A stretch of DNA of 42,621 bases from NCBI GenBank assembly GCA_023663505.1, contig JAMPHH010000022.1, positions 1 through 42,621 of the forward strand. The letters run 5' to 3'. Positions 15,401 to 23,100 of the stretch are shown here, in pieces. The first letter of the stretch is position 1, and each line of letters starts with the position of its first letter. The position numbers and the translations under genes are program-made. This DNA comes from Muribaculum sp. GTDB lineage: Bacteria; Bacillota; Clostridia; Lachnospirales; Lachnospiraceae. Under the pieces are notes generated by a model. It had not been told where the DNA came from. It was given only the letters and a program-made list of their open reading frames with translations, and searched no databases.

Positions 15401-15453
15401 GCAAATGATTTGCATTCAATTGAGTGTTCATTCATATGAATGATTGTTCATAT
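15401..15453. promoter_or_regulatory. Operator region of the metal efflux unit
   Basis: Three dyads sit directly downstream of the HMA -10 box: a perfect 16-bp palindrome TCATTCATATGAATGA (15428-15443), an overlapping ATATGAA-N6-TTCATAT dyad (15434-15453), and GCAAAT-G-ATTTGC (15401-15413). AT-rich dyads of the form ATATGAA..TTCATAT are typical of ArsR/SmtB-type metal sensors. No such regulator gene is in the window. Confidence 0.6.
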
Positions 15454-15457
15454 GTTT

Positions 15458-15486
15458 ATAGTAACAATAGATTTGAAATTTGTCAA
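15458..15486 (-). promoter_or_regulatory. Promoter of the HMA/ATPase unit
   Basis: On the minus strand TTGACA (15481-15486) and TACTAT (15458-15463) are separated by 17 bp. The -35 overlaps the spacer of the divergent response-regulator promoter. Confidence 0.7.
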
Positions 15487-15501
15487 CACTTTTTGTATAA
15501 T
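15473..15501 (+). promoter_or_regulatory. Promoter of the response regulator gene
   Basis: TTGAAA (15473-15478) and TATAAT (15496-15501) have 17-bp spacing. It faces away from, and overlaps, the HMA promoter, so the two probably influence each other. Confidence 0.75.
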
Positions 15502-15571
15502 AATATTAACTTGATTTTTTCATGACATTATAAGATGTATTTTGCATCGGGAAAAGGGGGATTGCTTGGAT

Positions 15572-16192
15572 ATGGGAGGAATTTTATTGATTGATGACGC
15601 GCAGTTTGCGCGCATGGTACTCCGGACAATCTTGGAGGATAACGGATATGAGATCTGCGGGGAGGCGGAAAACGGCAGGGAAGGCATCGAAAAGTTTAAG
15701 CAGCTAAAGCCTGATCTGGTCTTATGTGACGTCAGGATGAACGAGATGGATGGCGATGACTGTCTGCGGGCGATTCTGGCTGAGGATCCGTCTGCCAAGG
15801 TGGTGTTCTGCACCGCCATCAGCGAGCCCGCCCATCTTGAAGCTTTGCTTAAGGCAGGCGCAAAAGGCTGTATCGAGAAGCCGGTTCGGGGAAAGGAGCT
15901 TCTTGACGTTACGAAGCGGCTGCTCGGGGATACGGCGGGCGGTAAGTCCTACAAGGAGCTTATGGAGCAGTATGCGGAGGAGGCGGGGCTTGCGAAGAAA
16001 CCTCTTTTGGACTTCTTCGAGGCATTTCGCAGCATCAACGGATTTGATCTGGACGATGAGAGGATCAATGAACAGTATCTAAAGGAGAACGGGGAGAGTC
16101 TGTTCGTGGGCACCCGCGCGCTGTTGTCGGCAAAGCTTACCATGGAACAGCTGCGGCTGCTGGAGGAGGCTTTTCACAGGTTGGGGTCATGA
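15572..16192 (+). CDS. Response regulator with a receiver domain and an unassigned C-terminus
   Basis: A CheY-like receiver (residues 1-120) with the acidic pair Asp8/Asp9, phosphoacceptor Asp53 in LCDVRM, Thr81 and Lys103 in EKPV. The remaining 85 or so residues are helical, ending TMEQLRLLEEAFHRLGS, and match no DNA-binding output domain I know. I use the ATG at 15572. A TTG at 15566 lies closer (5 nt) to the AAGGGGG ribosome site and could be the true start. The next gene on the same strand is a hybrid kinase with its own promoter, so partnership is possible but not certain. Confidence 0.88.
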   Translation: MGGILLIDDAQFARMVLRTILEDNGYEICGEAENGREGIEKFKQLKPDLVLCDVRMNEMDGDDCLRAILAEDPSAKVVFCTAISEPAHLEALLKAGAKGCIEKPVRGKELLDVTKRLLGDTAGGKSYKELMEQYAEEAGLAKKPLLDFFEAFRSINGFDLDDERINEQYLKENGESLFVGTRALLSAKLTMEQLRLLEEAFHRLGS

Positions 16193-16198
16193 GATAAT

Positions 16199-16233
16199 GC
16201 GCCTAGTTTGTGTAGTATAGGATAGGCGCTTTG
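16199..16233 (+). terminator. Probable terminator of the response regulator gene
   Basis: GCGCCTA (16199-16205) pairs with TAGGCGC (16223-16229), followed by a weak TTTGTGT tail. It starts 7 nt after the stop codon. Confidence 0.55.
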
Positions 16234-16248
16234 TGTATAAATTGGGGC

Positions 16249-16265
16249 TTGACATTTTCTGTCAA
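16249..16265. repeat. TTGACA-TTTTC-TGTCAA inverted repeat upstream of the hybrid kinase
   Basis: A perfect 6-bp dyad with a 5-nt loop, 67 bp upstream of the kinase -35 box. Each arm equals a consensus -35 hexamer on opposite strands. It is a possible operator. Confidence 0.5.
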
Positions 16266-16331
16266 TATGTTTCAGCCAACACCCCCGCTGCAAGCACCAA
16301 AGAGGCCAAAGAGGCTCCCGCAAAAAAGTTT

Positions 16332-16360
16332 TTGACGCATACGTATTTATGTGAGATAAT
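16332..16360 (+). promoter_or_regulatory. Promoter of the hybrid histidine kinase gene
   Basis: TTGACG (16332-16337) and GATAAT (16355-16360) with 17-bp spacing, each one base from consensus. The leader is about 67 nt and ends in the ribosome site AAGGGAGG. Confidence 0.75.
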
Positions 16361-16433
16361 AAAATAGACTATACCTTTGCGATGAAACTTATGAGATAGA
16401 TGCGGAATACAATAAGGGAGGAATTGGTAATTC

Positions 16434-19358
16434 ATGAAAGCGGCGAGGAAACGGGTGAAGGGCAGGCTGCGGCGGGTTGTGGTCAGCATGGCGCTTGTGC
16501 TGTGCATGATGGCTGGCAGTGTATCGGTTTACGCAGCCGACGTGCGGGAGGCGTCCGTGCCTGATGACGGGAAGCGAGTTGTGCGGGTAGGGTATTATGA
16601 GGACAGCGCGGCGTTTCAGTCCGGACGCGGGGATAACGAGAGAAAGTCCGGCTATGCCTATGAGTATTATCAGGAGCTGGCTAAGTATACCGGATGGACA
16701 TATGAGTATGAGTACGGCACATGGGAGGAGATCTACCAAAAGCTTCTGTCCGGCGAGGTCGATATCATGGCGGGGATGTCCAAGATCGAGGGGCGGATGT
16801 CGGATATGCTTTTTCCGGAGCACGCCATGGGAGTGCAGACCTATTACATATTTGCGACACAGGAAAATGCCAGCCGTATGATAAATGACGTGACCACCTT
16901 GGACGGGGCTCGTCTGGGGATGAAGGGCAACACCTATATGCAGGAGCTTCTTGAGGAGTTTGCCGACAAGAACCACATTCAATGCGAGGCGGTTATCTAT
17001 TCCGGTCTTGAGGAGCGTGTGGAGGCGCTTGTCGATGGGCAGCTTGACGGCGTCGTGACAGTGGAAACCGACAGGATGGAAGGGCTGGAGCCTGTCTATA
17101 ATATAGGTACGTCGGAGTTTTATTTTGCGGTGAGCAAGAACCGTCCGGATCTGTTGGAGGAGCTGAATGCGGCGCAGAAGGAGATCGTGACGAATTATCC
17201 CTACTATATCTCAAGGCTTCAGGATAAGTATTTTAACACAAGCGAGGGCTCCTTTGAGCTGACCGAGAAGGAGAAGGAATGGCTGTCGGAGCATCCGGAG
17301 CTTCGGGTAGGGTATGTGGCGGATTACATGCCCTATTGTGATATAGGTGACCGCGGCAAGGAGCCGATCGGAATGCTCACTGATGTCTTGGAGGATTTCT
17401 CCGGTTATACCGGAGCCAAATTCACGGGCGAGGGGTTTGAGAATTATGATGAAATGATCCAAGCCATGGAAAGAGGGGATTTGGATATGATATTTCCCAT
17501 CACCGGAGATCTGTGGTATTCGGAGAACCAGAATTATACACAGACTGCTTCCGTGGTCGGAACTAAGATGTGCGTTGTCTATAAGGGGAAATATCAGGAT
17601 ATCAATTATGACAGGATCGCGCTGTCGGAGGGGAGTCCGTTACAGGAATTCTACCTGACGGTCAATTATCCCGAGTCGGAGCAGGTGTTTTATCAGGACT
17701 GGGCAGGGTGTCTGGACGGTATCCAATCGGGCGAGGTCGGCTGTATGTTGGTGAACAGCCTTTTCCTCTACCATTACATGAATCAGCATGAAGGGTATTC
17801 TAACCTCAACGTGGCGGAGCTTGATGATATGGTGGACTTTTGCTTTGCGGTACGGCAGGGCAACAGCGCGCTCTATTCTATCCTGAATAAGAGCATTGAA
17901 AATATTGACGAGGAGACCATCAAGAACTCACTGATCCGCAATTCCTATGTGGAGCAGGAATATACGCTCAAGGATTTTGTGTTGACGCATCTGGGGTTGG
18001 TTTTTGCGCTGATTGCGGCGTTTATCCTGTTGTTGATCGTGTTCTTCCTATTATATAGAAACAGGACGATCAGAGACCAGAGAATCCTGCAGGAGGCGTA
18101 TGACAGGGAGAAGGAGTATATAGCGGCGCAGGATCAGACACAGAAGGAGCTTCAGGCGGCGTATGATCAGGCGAACAGGGCCAATCATGCCAAGTCGGAT
18201 TTCCTCGCCCGCATGAGTCACGATATCCGCACGCCCATGAACGCGATCATGGGTATGACCGCCATCGCGACAGAGCATATTGACGATAAGGAGCGCGTGC
18301 TGGACTGCCTTAAGAAGACCACCACGTCAGGCAGGCACCTGTTGACCTTGATCAACGAGGTGCTGGATATGAGCAAGATTGAGTCGGGTAAGCTCCAGCT
18401 TGCGGAGGAGGAATTTGACTTAAAGGAACTGATCGACAATCTGATCGCCATGATGCAGCCGCAGATAGAGGAGAGACAGCACGAGCTCAAGCTTTCCGTC
18501 AAGGATATAAAGCATGTGAACGTGATCGGTGACAGCCTGCATATCCAACAGGTGTTTGTCAATATTATGGGCAACGCGGTGAAGTATACGCCCCCCGGCG
18601 GGGTGATCAGCCTGACCTTCGCGGAGAAGCCGTCAGACAGACCGAATATGGGGTCTTATGAGTTCGTGTTCGGCGATAACGGCATCGGCATGGCGCCGGA
18701 ATATTTGGAGCATATATTTGAACCCTTCTCGCGGGAGAACGAGACACAGGACAATCATGTGCAGGGCTCCGGACTGGGACTTTCCATCGTATATAACATC
18801 ATTCAGATGATGGGCGGAGATATTCAAGTGGAGAGTGAACGGGGCAAGGGCTCTAAATTCATCGTCACGTTATTTCTCAAGCTTCAGGAGAATGCGGAAG
18901 GGTCTGACGGGGCATGGGAGGAGGCGGATTCCTTCAATCCCATGGAGCTGCTTGAGAAGAATGCCTATGAGGGCAGGCGGGTGCTTCTGGCGGAGGATAA
19001 TGAGATCAACTTCGAGATTGCGCAGGAGATCCTTGGCAAGGCGGGGCTTGTGGTGGAGCACGCGTGGAACGGTCAGGAGGCAGTGGATATGCTCGCGGCT
19101 GCGCAGGCGGGTTATTTTGACCTTGTGTTTATGGATATCCAGATGCCCGTTATGAACGGTTATGAGGCGACTCGCGCGATTCGGGCAACCGACAGGGAGG
19201 ATCTGCACACGATTCCCATTATCGCCATGACCGCCAACGCGTTCACGGAGGACGTCCGAGCGGCGATACAGGCGGGCATGAACCAGCATATCGCAAAGCC
19301 CATAGATATCAGGCAGATTGCGGCGATTCTGCGAAAATGGCTGACAGTTCAGCCATAG
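16434..19358 (+). CDS. Hybrid histidine kinase with two periplasmic solute-binding domains
   Basis: A 974-aa sensor. A signal peptide (to about residue 36) is followed by two SBP_bac_3-like domains, the first from RVVRVGYYEDSA (about 42-275) and the second from ELRVGYVADYMPYCD (about 290-500), the tandem arrangement of BvgS-like sensors. One membrane helix (about 518-542) and a coiled coil lead to HisKA with His596 in ARMSHDIRTPMN. A HATPase domain follows (FGDNGIGM, GSGLGLSIV), then a receiver with Asp901 in FMDIQMP and Lys in IAKPID. No HPt domain is seen. It probably senses an amino acid or other small solute outside the cell. The phosphate target is unknown: the response regulator upstream is a candidate. 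Confidence 0.94.
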   Translation: MKAARKRVKGRLRRVVVSMALVLCMMAGSVSVYAADVREASVPDDGKRVVRVGYYEDSAAFQSGRGDNERKSGYAYEYYQELAKYTGWTYEYEYGTWEEIYQKLLSGEVDIMAGMSKIEGRMSDMLFPEHAMGVQTYYIFATQENASRMINDVTTLDGARLGMKGNTYMQELLEEFADKNHIQCEAVIYSGLEERVEALVDGQLDGVVTVETDRMEGLEPVYNIGTSEFYFAVSKNRPDLLEELNAAQKEIVTNYPYYISRLQDKYFNTSEGSFELTEKEKEWLSEHPELRVGYVADYMPYCDIGDRGKEPIGMLTDVLEDFSGYTGAKFTGEGFENYDEMIQAMERGDLDMIFPITGDLWYSENQNYTQTASVVGTKMCVVYKGKYQDINYDRIALSEGSPLQEFYLTVNYPESEQVFYQDWAGCLDGIQSGEVGCMLVNSLFLYHYMNQHEGYSNLNVAELDDMVDFCFAVRQGNSALYSILNKSIENIDEETIKNSLIRNSYVEQEYTLKDFVLTHLGLVFALIAAFILLLIVFFLLYRNRTIRDQRILQEAYDREKEYIAAQDQTQKELQAAYDQANRANHAKSDFLARMSHDIRTPMNAIMGMTAIATEHIDDKERVLDCLKKTTTSGRHLLTLINEVLDMSKIESGKLQLAEEEFDLKELIDNLIAMMQPQIEERQHELKLSVKDIKHVNVIGDSLHIQQVFVNIMGNAVKYTPPGGVISLTFAEKPSDRPNMGSYEFVFGDNGIGMAPEYLEHIFEPFSRENETQDNHVQGSGLGLSIVYNIIQMMGGDIQVESERGKGSKFIVTLFLKLQENAEGSDGAWEEADSFNPMELLEKNAYEGRRVLLAEDNEINFEIAQEILGKAGLVVEHAWNGQEAVDMLAAAQAGYFDLVFMDIQMPVMNGYEATRAIRATDREDLHTIPIIAMTANAFTEDVRAAIQAGMNQHIAKPIDIRQIAAILRKWLTVQP

Positions 19359-19416
19359 CTGAACCGTTGGACGAATCATGATTGCTGAAATGTCACAATA
19401 AATGTCAAAAAAACAG

Positions 19417-19445
19417 TTGGAATCTATTGCTTATTTTGGTATAAT
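19417..19445 (+). promoter_or_regulatory. Promoter of the glycogen phosphorylase gene
   Basis: TTGGAA (19417-19422) and TATAAT (19440-19445) with 17-bp spacing. The leader is about 45 nt. Confidence 0.75.
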
Positions 19446-19495
19446 GGTACAAATATCTGAAGTTTAGAACGACAGAAAAGGAAGGAGACAACGGC

Positions 19496-22015
19496 TTGAA
19501 GGCAACAACTAATACAACAACCCATACAACTACTGCGAAAAAGAACGCAGGTATTTCCTTTGATAAGGAACTTTTTAAGCGAAGCGTGATCTACAATGTT
19601 AAGACCCTGTACCGCAAGGATCTGGAGGAGGCGGATCCTCAACAGCTTTTTCAGGCGGTTGCCCTCGCTATGAAGGATCAGATCGTGGACAACTGGATGA
19701 CCACACAGAAGGCATACGAGAAGGAAGATCCTAAGATGGTCTATTATATGTCCATGGAATTCCTGATGGGACGGGCTCTGGGCAATGCCATGATCAACAT
19801 GCAGGCGTACAAGCCCGTGAAGGAGGCTCTGGACGAGCTGGGCTTTGACCTGAATGTGGTGGAGGATCAGGAGCCCGACGCGGCTCTGGGCAACGGCGGC
19901 TTGGGACGTCTCGCGGCATGCTTCCTTGACTCTCTCGCTACACTTGGCTATCCCGCATATGGCTGCGGTATCCGTTACAGATACGGTATGTTCAAGCAGG
20001 CGATCAGGGACGGTTATCAGGTGGAGCTTCCCGATGATTGGCTAAAGGACGGCAATCCTTTCGAACTGCGCAGACCTGAGTATGCGAAGATCGTCAAATT
20101 CGGCGGCTATGTGTCCGTACATACTGATGAGAACGGCCGCAATGTATTCAGTCAGGAGGGGTATCAATCCGTCCGCGCGGTTCCCTTTGACCTGCCTATC
20201 GTGGGTTATGGCAACGGCATCGTGAACACCCTGAGAATCTGGGACGCGGAGCCCGTGGAGTGCTTCCAGCTCGATTCCTTTGACAAGGGTGATTATCAGA
20301 AGGCGGTGGAGCAGGCGAACCTTGCCAGAAATATCTGCGAGGTGCTCTATCCCAACGACAACCATTACGCAGGCAAGGAGCTTCGTTTGAAGCAGCAGTA
20401 TTTCTTTATCTCCGCGTCCGTGCAGGAGGCGGTGGAGAAGTACATGAGAAAGCACAGCGATATCCGCAAGTTCCACGAGAAGGTTGCATTCCAGTTGAAC
20501 GACACGCACCCCACCGTTGCGATCGCTGAGCTGATGCGCGTGCTGATGGACGACTATTATCTCACATGGGACGAGGCTTGGGAGGTGACGACCAAGACCT
20601 GTGCCTACACGAATCACACCATCATGGCGGAAGCCTTGGAGAAATGGCCTATCGAGCTGTTCTCAAGACTGCTTCCCAGAGTGTATCAGATCGTGGAGGA
20701 GATCAATCGTCGCTTCATTATTGATATTGAGAATAAATATAAGGACGTGCCCGGCGTCAACGTGCAGGACAAGATCCGCAAGATGGCGATCATCTATGAC
20801 GGACAGGTGAAGATGGCGCATCTGGCGATCGTTGCGGGATATTCCGTGAATGGCGTGGCACAGCTTCACACAGAGATTCTTAAGAAGCAGGAGCTTCGCG
20901 ATTTCTACGAGATGTATCCCGAGCGGTTCAACAACAAGACCAACGGCATCACGCAGAGAAGATTCCTGCTGCACGGCAATCCTCTCTTGGCGGATTGGGT
21001 GACGGCACATGTTGGTAAAGAATGGATCACCGACCTGCCCCAGATCAGCCGCTTGAAGATTTATGCGGACGACAAGAAGGCACAGCAGGAGTTCATGAAC
21101 ATCAAGTATAAGAATAAGGTGCGTCTGGCGCAGTATATCATGGAGCACAACGGTATCGAAGTTGACCCCCGTTCTATCTTTGATGTACAGGTAAAGCGTC
21201 TCCATGAGTATAAGAGGCAGATGTTGAATATCCTTCATGTGATGTATCTCTATAACGAGCTGAAGGAGCATCCGGAGATGGAGTTCTATCCCAGAACATT
21301 TATCTTTGGAGCCAAGGCTGCGGCGGGCTATCGCAACGCCAAGCTGACCATCAAGCTGATCAATTCCGTTGCGGATGTGATCAACAATGACGCTTCCATC
21401 GACGGCAAGATTAAGGTGGTGTTCATTGAGAATTATAATGTCTCCAACGCCGAGATCATCTTCGCGGCGGCGGATGTATCCGAGCAGATATCCACTGCAA
21501 GTAAGGAGGCTTCCGGCACAGGTAATATGAAATTTATGCTGAACGGCGCGCTGACACTGGGTACTATGGACGGCGCGAACGTGGAGATCGTCGAGGAGGT
21601 TGGCAAGGAGAACGCGTTTATCTTCGGCTTGTCCTCTGACGAGGTGATTGGCTATGAGCAGCGGGGCGGTTATAATCCTATGGAGATCTTCAACAACGAT
21701 CAGGATGTGCGCAAGGTATTGATGCAGTTGATTAACGGCACCTATGCGCAGGATACGGAGCTGTTCCGTCCCCTGTACAATTCGCTCTTGAATACACAGA
21801 GCACCTCAAAGGCGGATACATACTTTATCCTGAAGGACTTCCGCTCCTATGCGGAGGCGCAGAAGCGCGTTGAGGCTGCCTATAAGGACGAGGACGGCTG
21901 GGCAAAGAGTGCGATATTGAATGTTGCCTGCTCCGGCAAATTTACTTCCGACAGAACGATTCAACAGTATGTTGACGAGATTTGGCATTTGGACAAGGTT
22001 GTGATCAAGAAATGA
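19496..22015 (+). CDS. glgP: Glycogen/alpha-glucan phosphorylase
   Basis: Releases glucose-1-phosphate from the non-reducing ends of glycogen using inorganic phosphate and PLP. At 839 aa it is full length for GT35. The PLP lysine is Lys679 in SGTGNMKFMLNG, followed by LGTMDGANVEI. The active-site segments NGGLGRLAACFLDS, YGIRYRYGMFKQ-like (GCGIRYRYGMFKQ) and FQLNDTHPT are intact. The start is a TTG at 19496, supported by AAGGAG (19482-19487) 8 nt upstream and by the N-terminal frame continuing into the family alignment. It has its own promoter. The phosphoesterase gene starts 8 bp after its stop. Confidence 0.97.
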   Translation: MKATTNTTTHTTTAKKNAGISFDKELFKRSVIYNVKTLYRKDLEEADPQQLFQAVALAMKDQIVDNWMTTQKAYEKEDPKMVYYMSMEFLMGRALGNAMINMQAYKPVKEALDELGFDLNVVEDQEPDAALGNGGLGRLAACFLDSLATLGYPAYGCGIRYRYGMFKQAIRDGYQVELPDDWLKDGNPFELRRPEYAKIVKFGGYVSVHTDENGRNVFSQEGYQSVRAVPFDLPIVGYGNGIVNTLRIWDAEPVECFQLDSFDKGDYQKAVEQANLARNICEVLYPNDNHYAGKELRLKQQYFFISASVQEAVEKYMRKHSDIRKFHEKVAFQLNDTHPTVAIAELMRVLMDDYYLTWDEAWEVTTKTCAYTNHTIMAEALEKWPIELFSRLLPRVYQIVEEINRRFIIDIENKYKDVPGVNVQDKIRKMAIIYDGQVKMAHLAIVAGYSVNGVAQLHTEILKKQELRDFYEMYPERFNNKTNGITQRRFLLHGNPLLADWVTAHVGKEWITDLPQISRLKIYADDKKAQQEFMNIKYKNKVRLAQYIMEHNGIEVDPRSIFDVQVKRLHEYKRQMLNILHVMYLYNELKEHPEMEFYPRTFIFGAKAAAGYRNAKLTIKLINSVADVINNDASIDGKIKVVFIENYNVSNAEIIFAAADVSEQISTASKEASGTGNMKFMLNGALTLGTMDGANVEIVEEVGKENAFIFGLSSDEVIGYEQRGGYNPMEIFNNDQDVRKVLMQLINGTYAQDTELFRPLYNSLLNTQSTSKADTYFILKDFRSYAEAQKRVEAAYKDEDGWAKSAILNVACSGKFTSDRTIQQYVDEIWHLDKVVIKK

Positions 22016-22023
22016 GGTAAGCT

Positions 22024-23022
22024 ATGCCCCACTCTAATGTCGGATATGTAACAAAAGGTAAAAGGCCCCTGTGTTTAGGCGTAGGGGCTTTTTGTATCTG
22101 TGTTATACTTCTGGGCGCGGGAGCGCTTCTGAGTCGCTCATGGCATGAGGACAATGCAGAGAATGTGGAGTGGGAGAAGCATATTGTCAGGGAGGAGCTC
22201 CTGCTGGAGGATTTTCAGGGGGAGTATGATATCCTCTTTATGACGGACTTCCATGTGGTGATACAGGACGAGGCGGACACGCCGCAGGTTGCGGAGCTGG
22301 GCGCGCAGAGGGCACAGGAATTTCACAATGACGAGGGTGTATCCGCTGCACGGCAATTCAGTGATTGGATTGATTATGCCAACGAGCAGGAGGTGGACGC
22401 TGTATTCCTGGGAGGGGATATCATCGATTACCCGTCCGAGGGGTGTCTGGACTTTCTTAAGGAACAGCTCCAAAGACTGGAAATGCCCTATTTATACACC
22501 CCGGGCAATCATGACTGGACATACCCTTGGGAGTATATGACAGAGGTCGGCAGGGAGGAATATCTTCCGGAGCTTCTGCCCTATACGGATGGGAATGTGG
22601 CGATTCACACATGGGAGACAGAGGATTTGTTAGCCATCGCGGTGGACGACAGCCCGGGGCAGGTCAGCCACGAGGCGATGAAGCGATATGCGGCTCTCTT
22701 GGATACGGATAAACCAGTGGTGGTGATGGCGCATGTTCCCTTCCTCACCCAGTCCGTGCTCGCGAGGGCGAGGGAGGAATGGGATTCCGGTGTGGTGATT
22801 GGCGGCGGCAATTATGGCGGGATCTACGAGAATGAGGACAGTGAACGCTTTATCGAATTGACCACCGCGAAGGATAGTCCCGTGGAGTTAATGCTGACGG
22901 GACATGTGCACTTTTATGATAAGGACTATATAGACGGGGACAAGAGAATCCTTCAGCTTGTGGGGGATGACGGGTATCACGGCAACGCGATCCTGCTGCA
23001 CATAGCGGGCAAGAATGGATAA
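22024..23022 (+). CDS. Membrane-anchored calcineurin-like metallophosphoesterase
   Basis: A 332-aa protein with one N-terminal hydrophobic helix (about 16-36), so the catalytic domain is outside. Metal-site motifs in order: DFH (Asp75, His77), GGDIID, GNHDW, a lone His in MAHVP and GHVHF. The substrate is unknown: phosphodiesters, nucleotides or wall-linked phosphates are all possible. The start ATG at 22024 has GAGGT overlapping the glgP stop codon, so translation is probably coupled to glgP. Oddly, a complete intrinsic-terminator-like stem lies inside its first 70 nt of coding sequence, which should lower its expression relative to glgP. Confidence 0.9.
   Translation: MPHSNVGYVTKGKRPLCLGVGAFCICVILLGAGALLSRSWHEDNAENVEWEKHIVREELLLEDFQGEYDILFMTDFHVVIQDEADTPQVAELGAQRAQEFHNDEGVSAARQFSDWIDYANEQEVDAVFLGGDIIDYPSEGCLDFLKEQLQRLEMPYLYTPGNHDWTYPWEYMTEVGREEYLPELLPYTDGNVAIHTWETEDLLAIAVDDSPGQVSHEAMKRYAALLDTDKPVVVMAHVPFLTQSVLARAREEWDSGVVIGGGNYGGIYENEDSERFIELTTAKDSPVELMLTGHVHFYDKDYIDGDKRILQLVGDDGYHGNAILLHIAGKNG
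22061..22093 (+). terminator. Terminator-like stem inside the start of the phosphoesterase gene
   Basis: AAAGGCCCCT (22061-22070) pairs with AGGGGCTTTT (22083-22092) with one G-U pair and a 12-nt loop. The right arm runs into a five-T tract (22089-22093). The stem codes for residues 13-24, at the start of the membrane anchor. It probably terminates most glgP transcripts, with read-through serving the phosphoesterase. Confidence 0.6.
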
Positions 23023-23100
23023 TTAGCAAATAATGTGCCTGCGCAATGCGTAAAAGCACGCAAGAAGGTTCGCAGGTTACGGAAAGGCATAGGTATTATT

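Noticed and set aside
23035..23100. N-terminal extension of the hydratase
   Set aside because: The 22 extra residues are basic and unlike the family, whose start matches MIKLLEGGAYLVNG at 23101.
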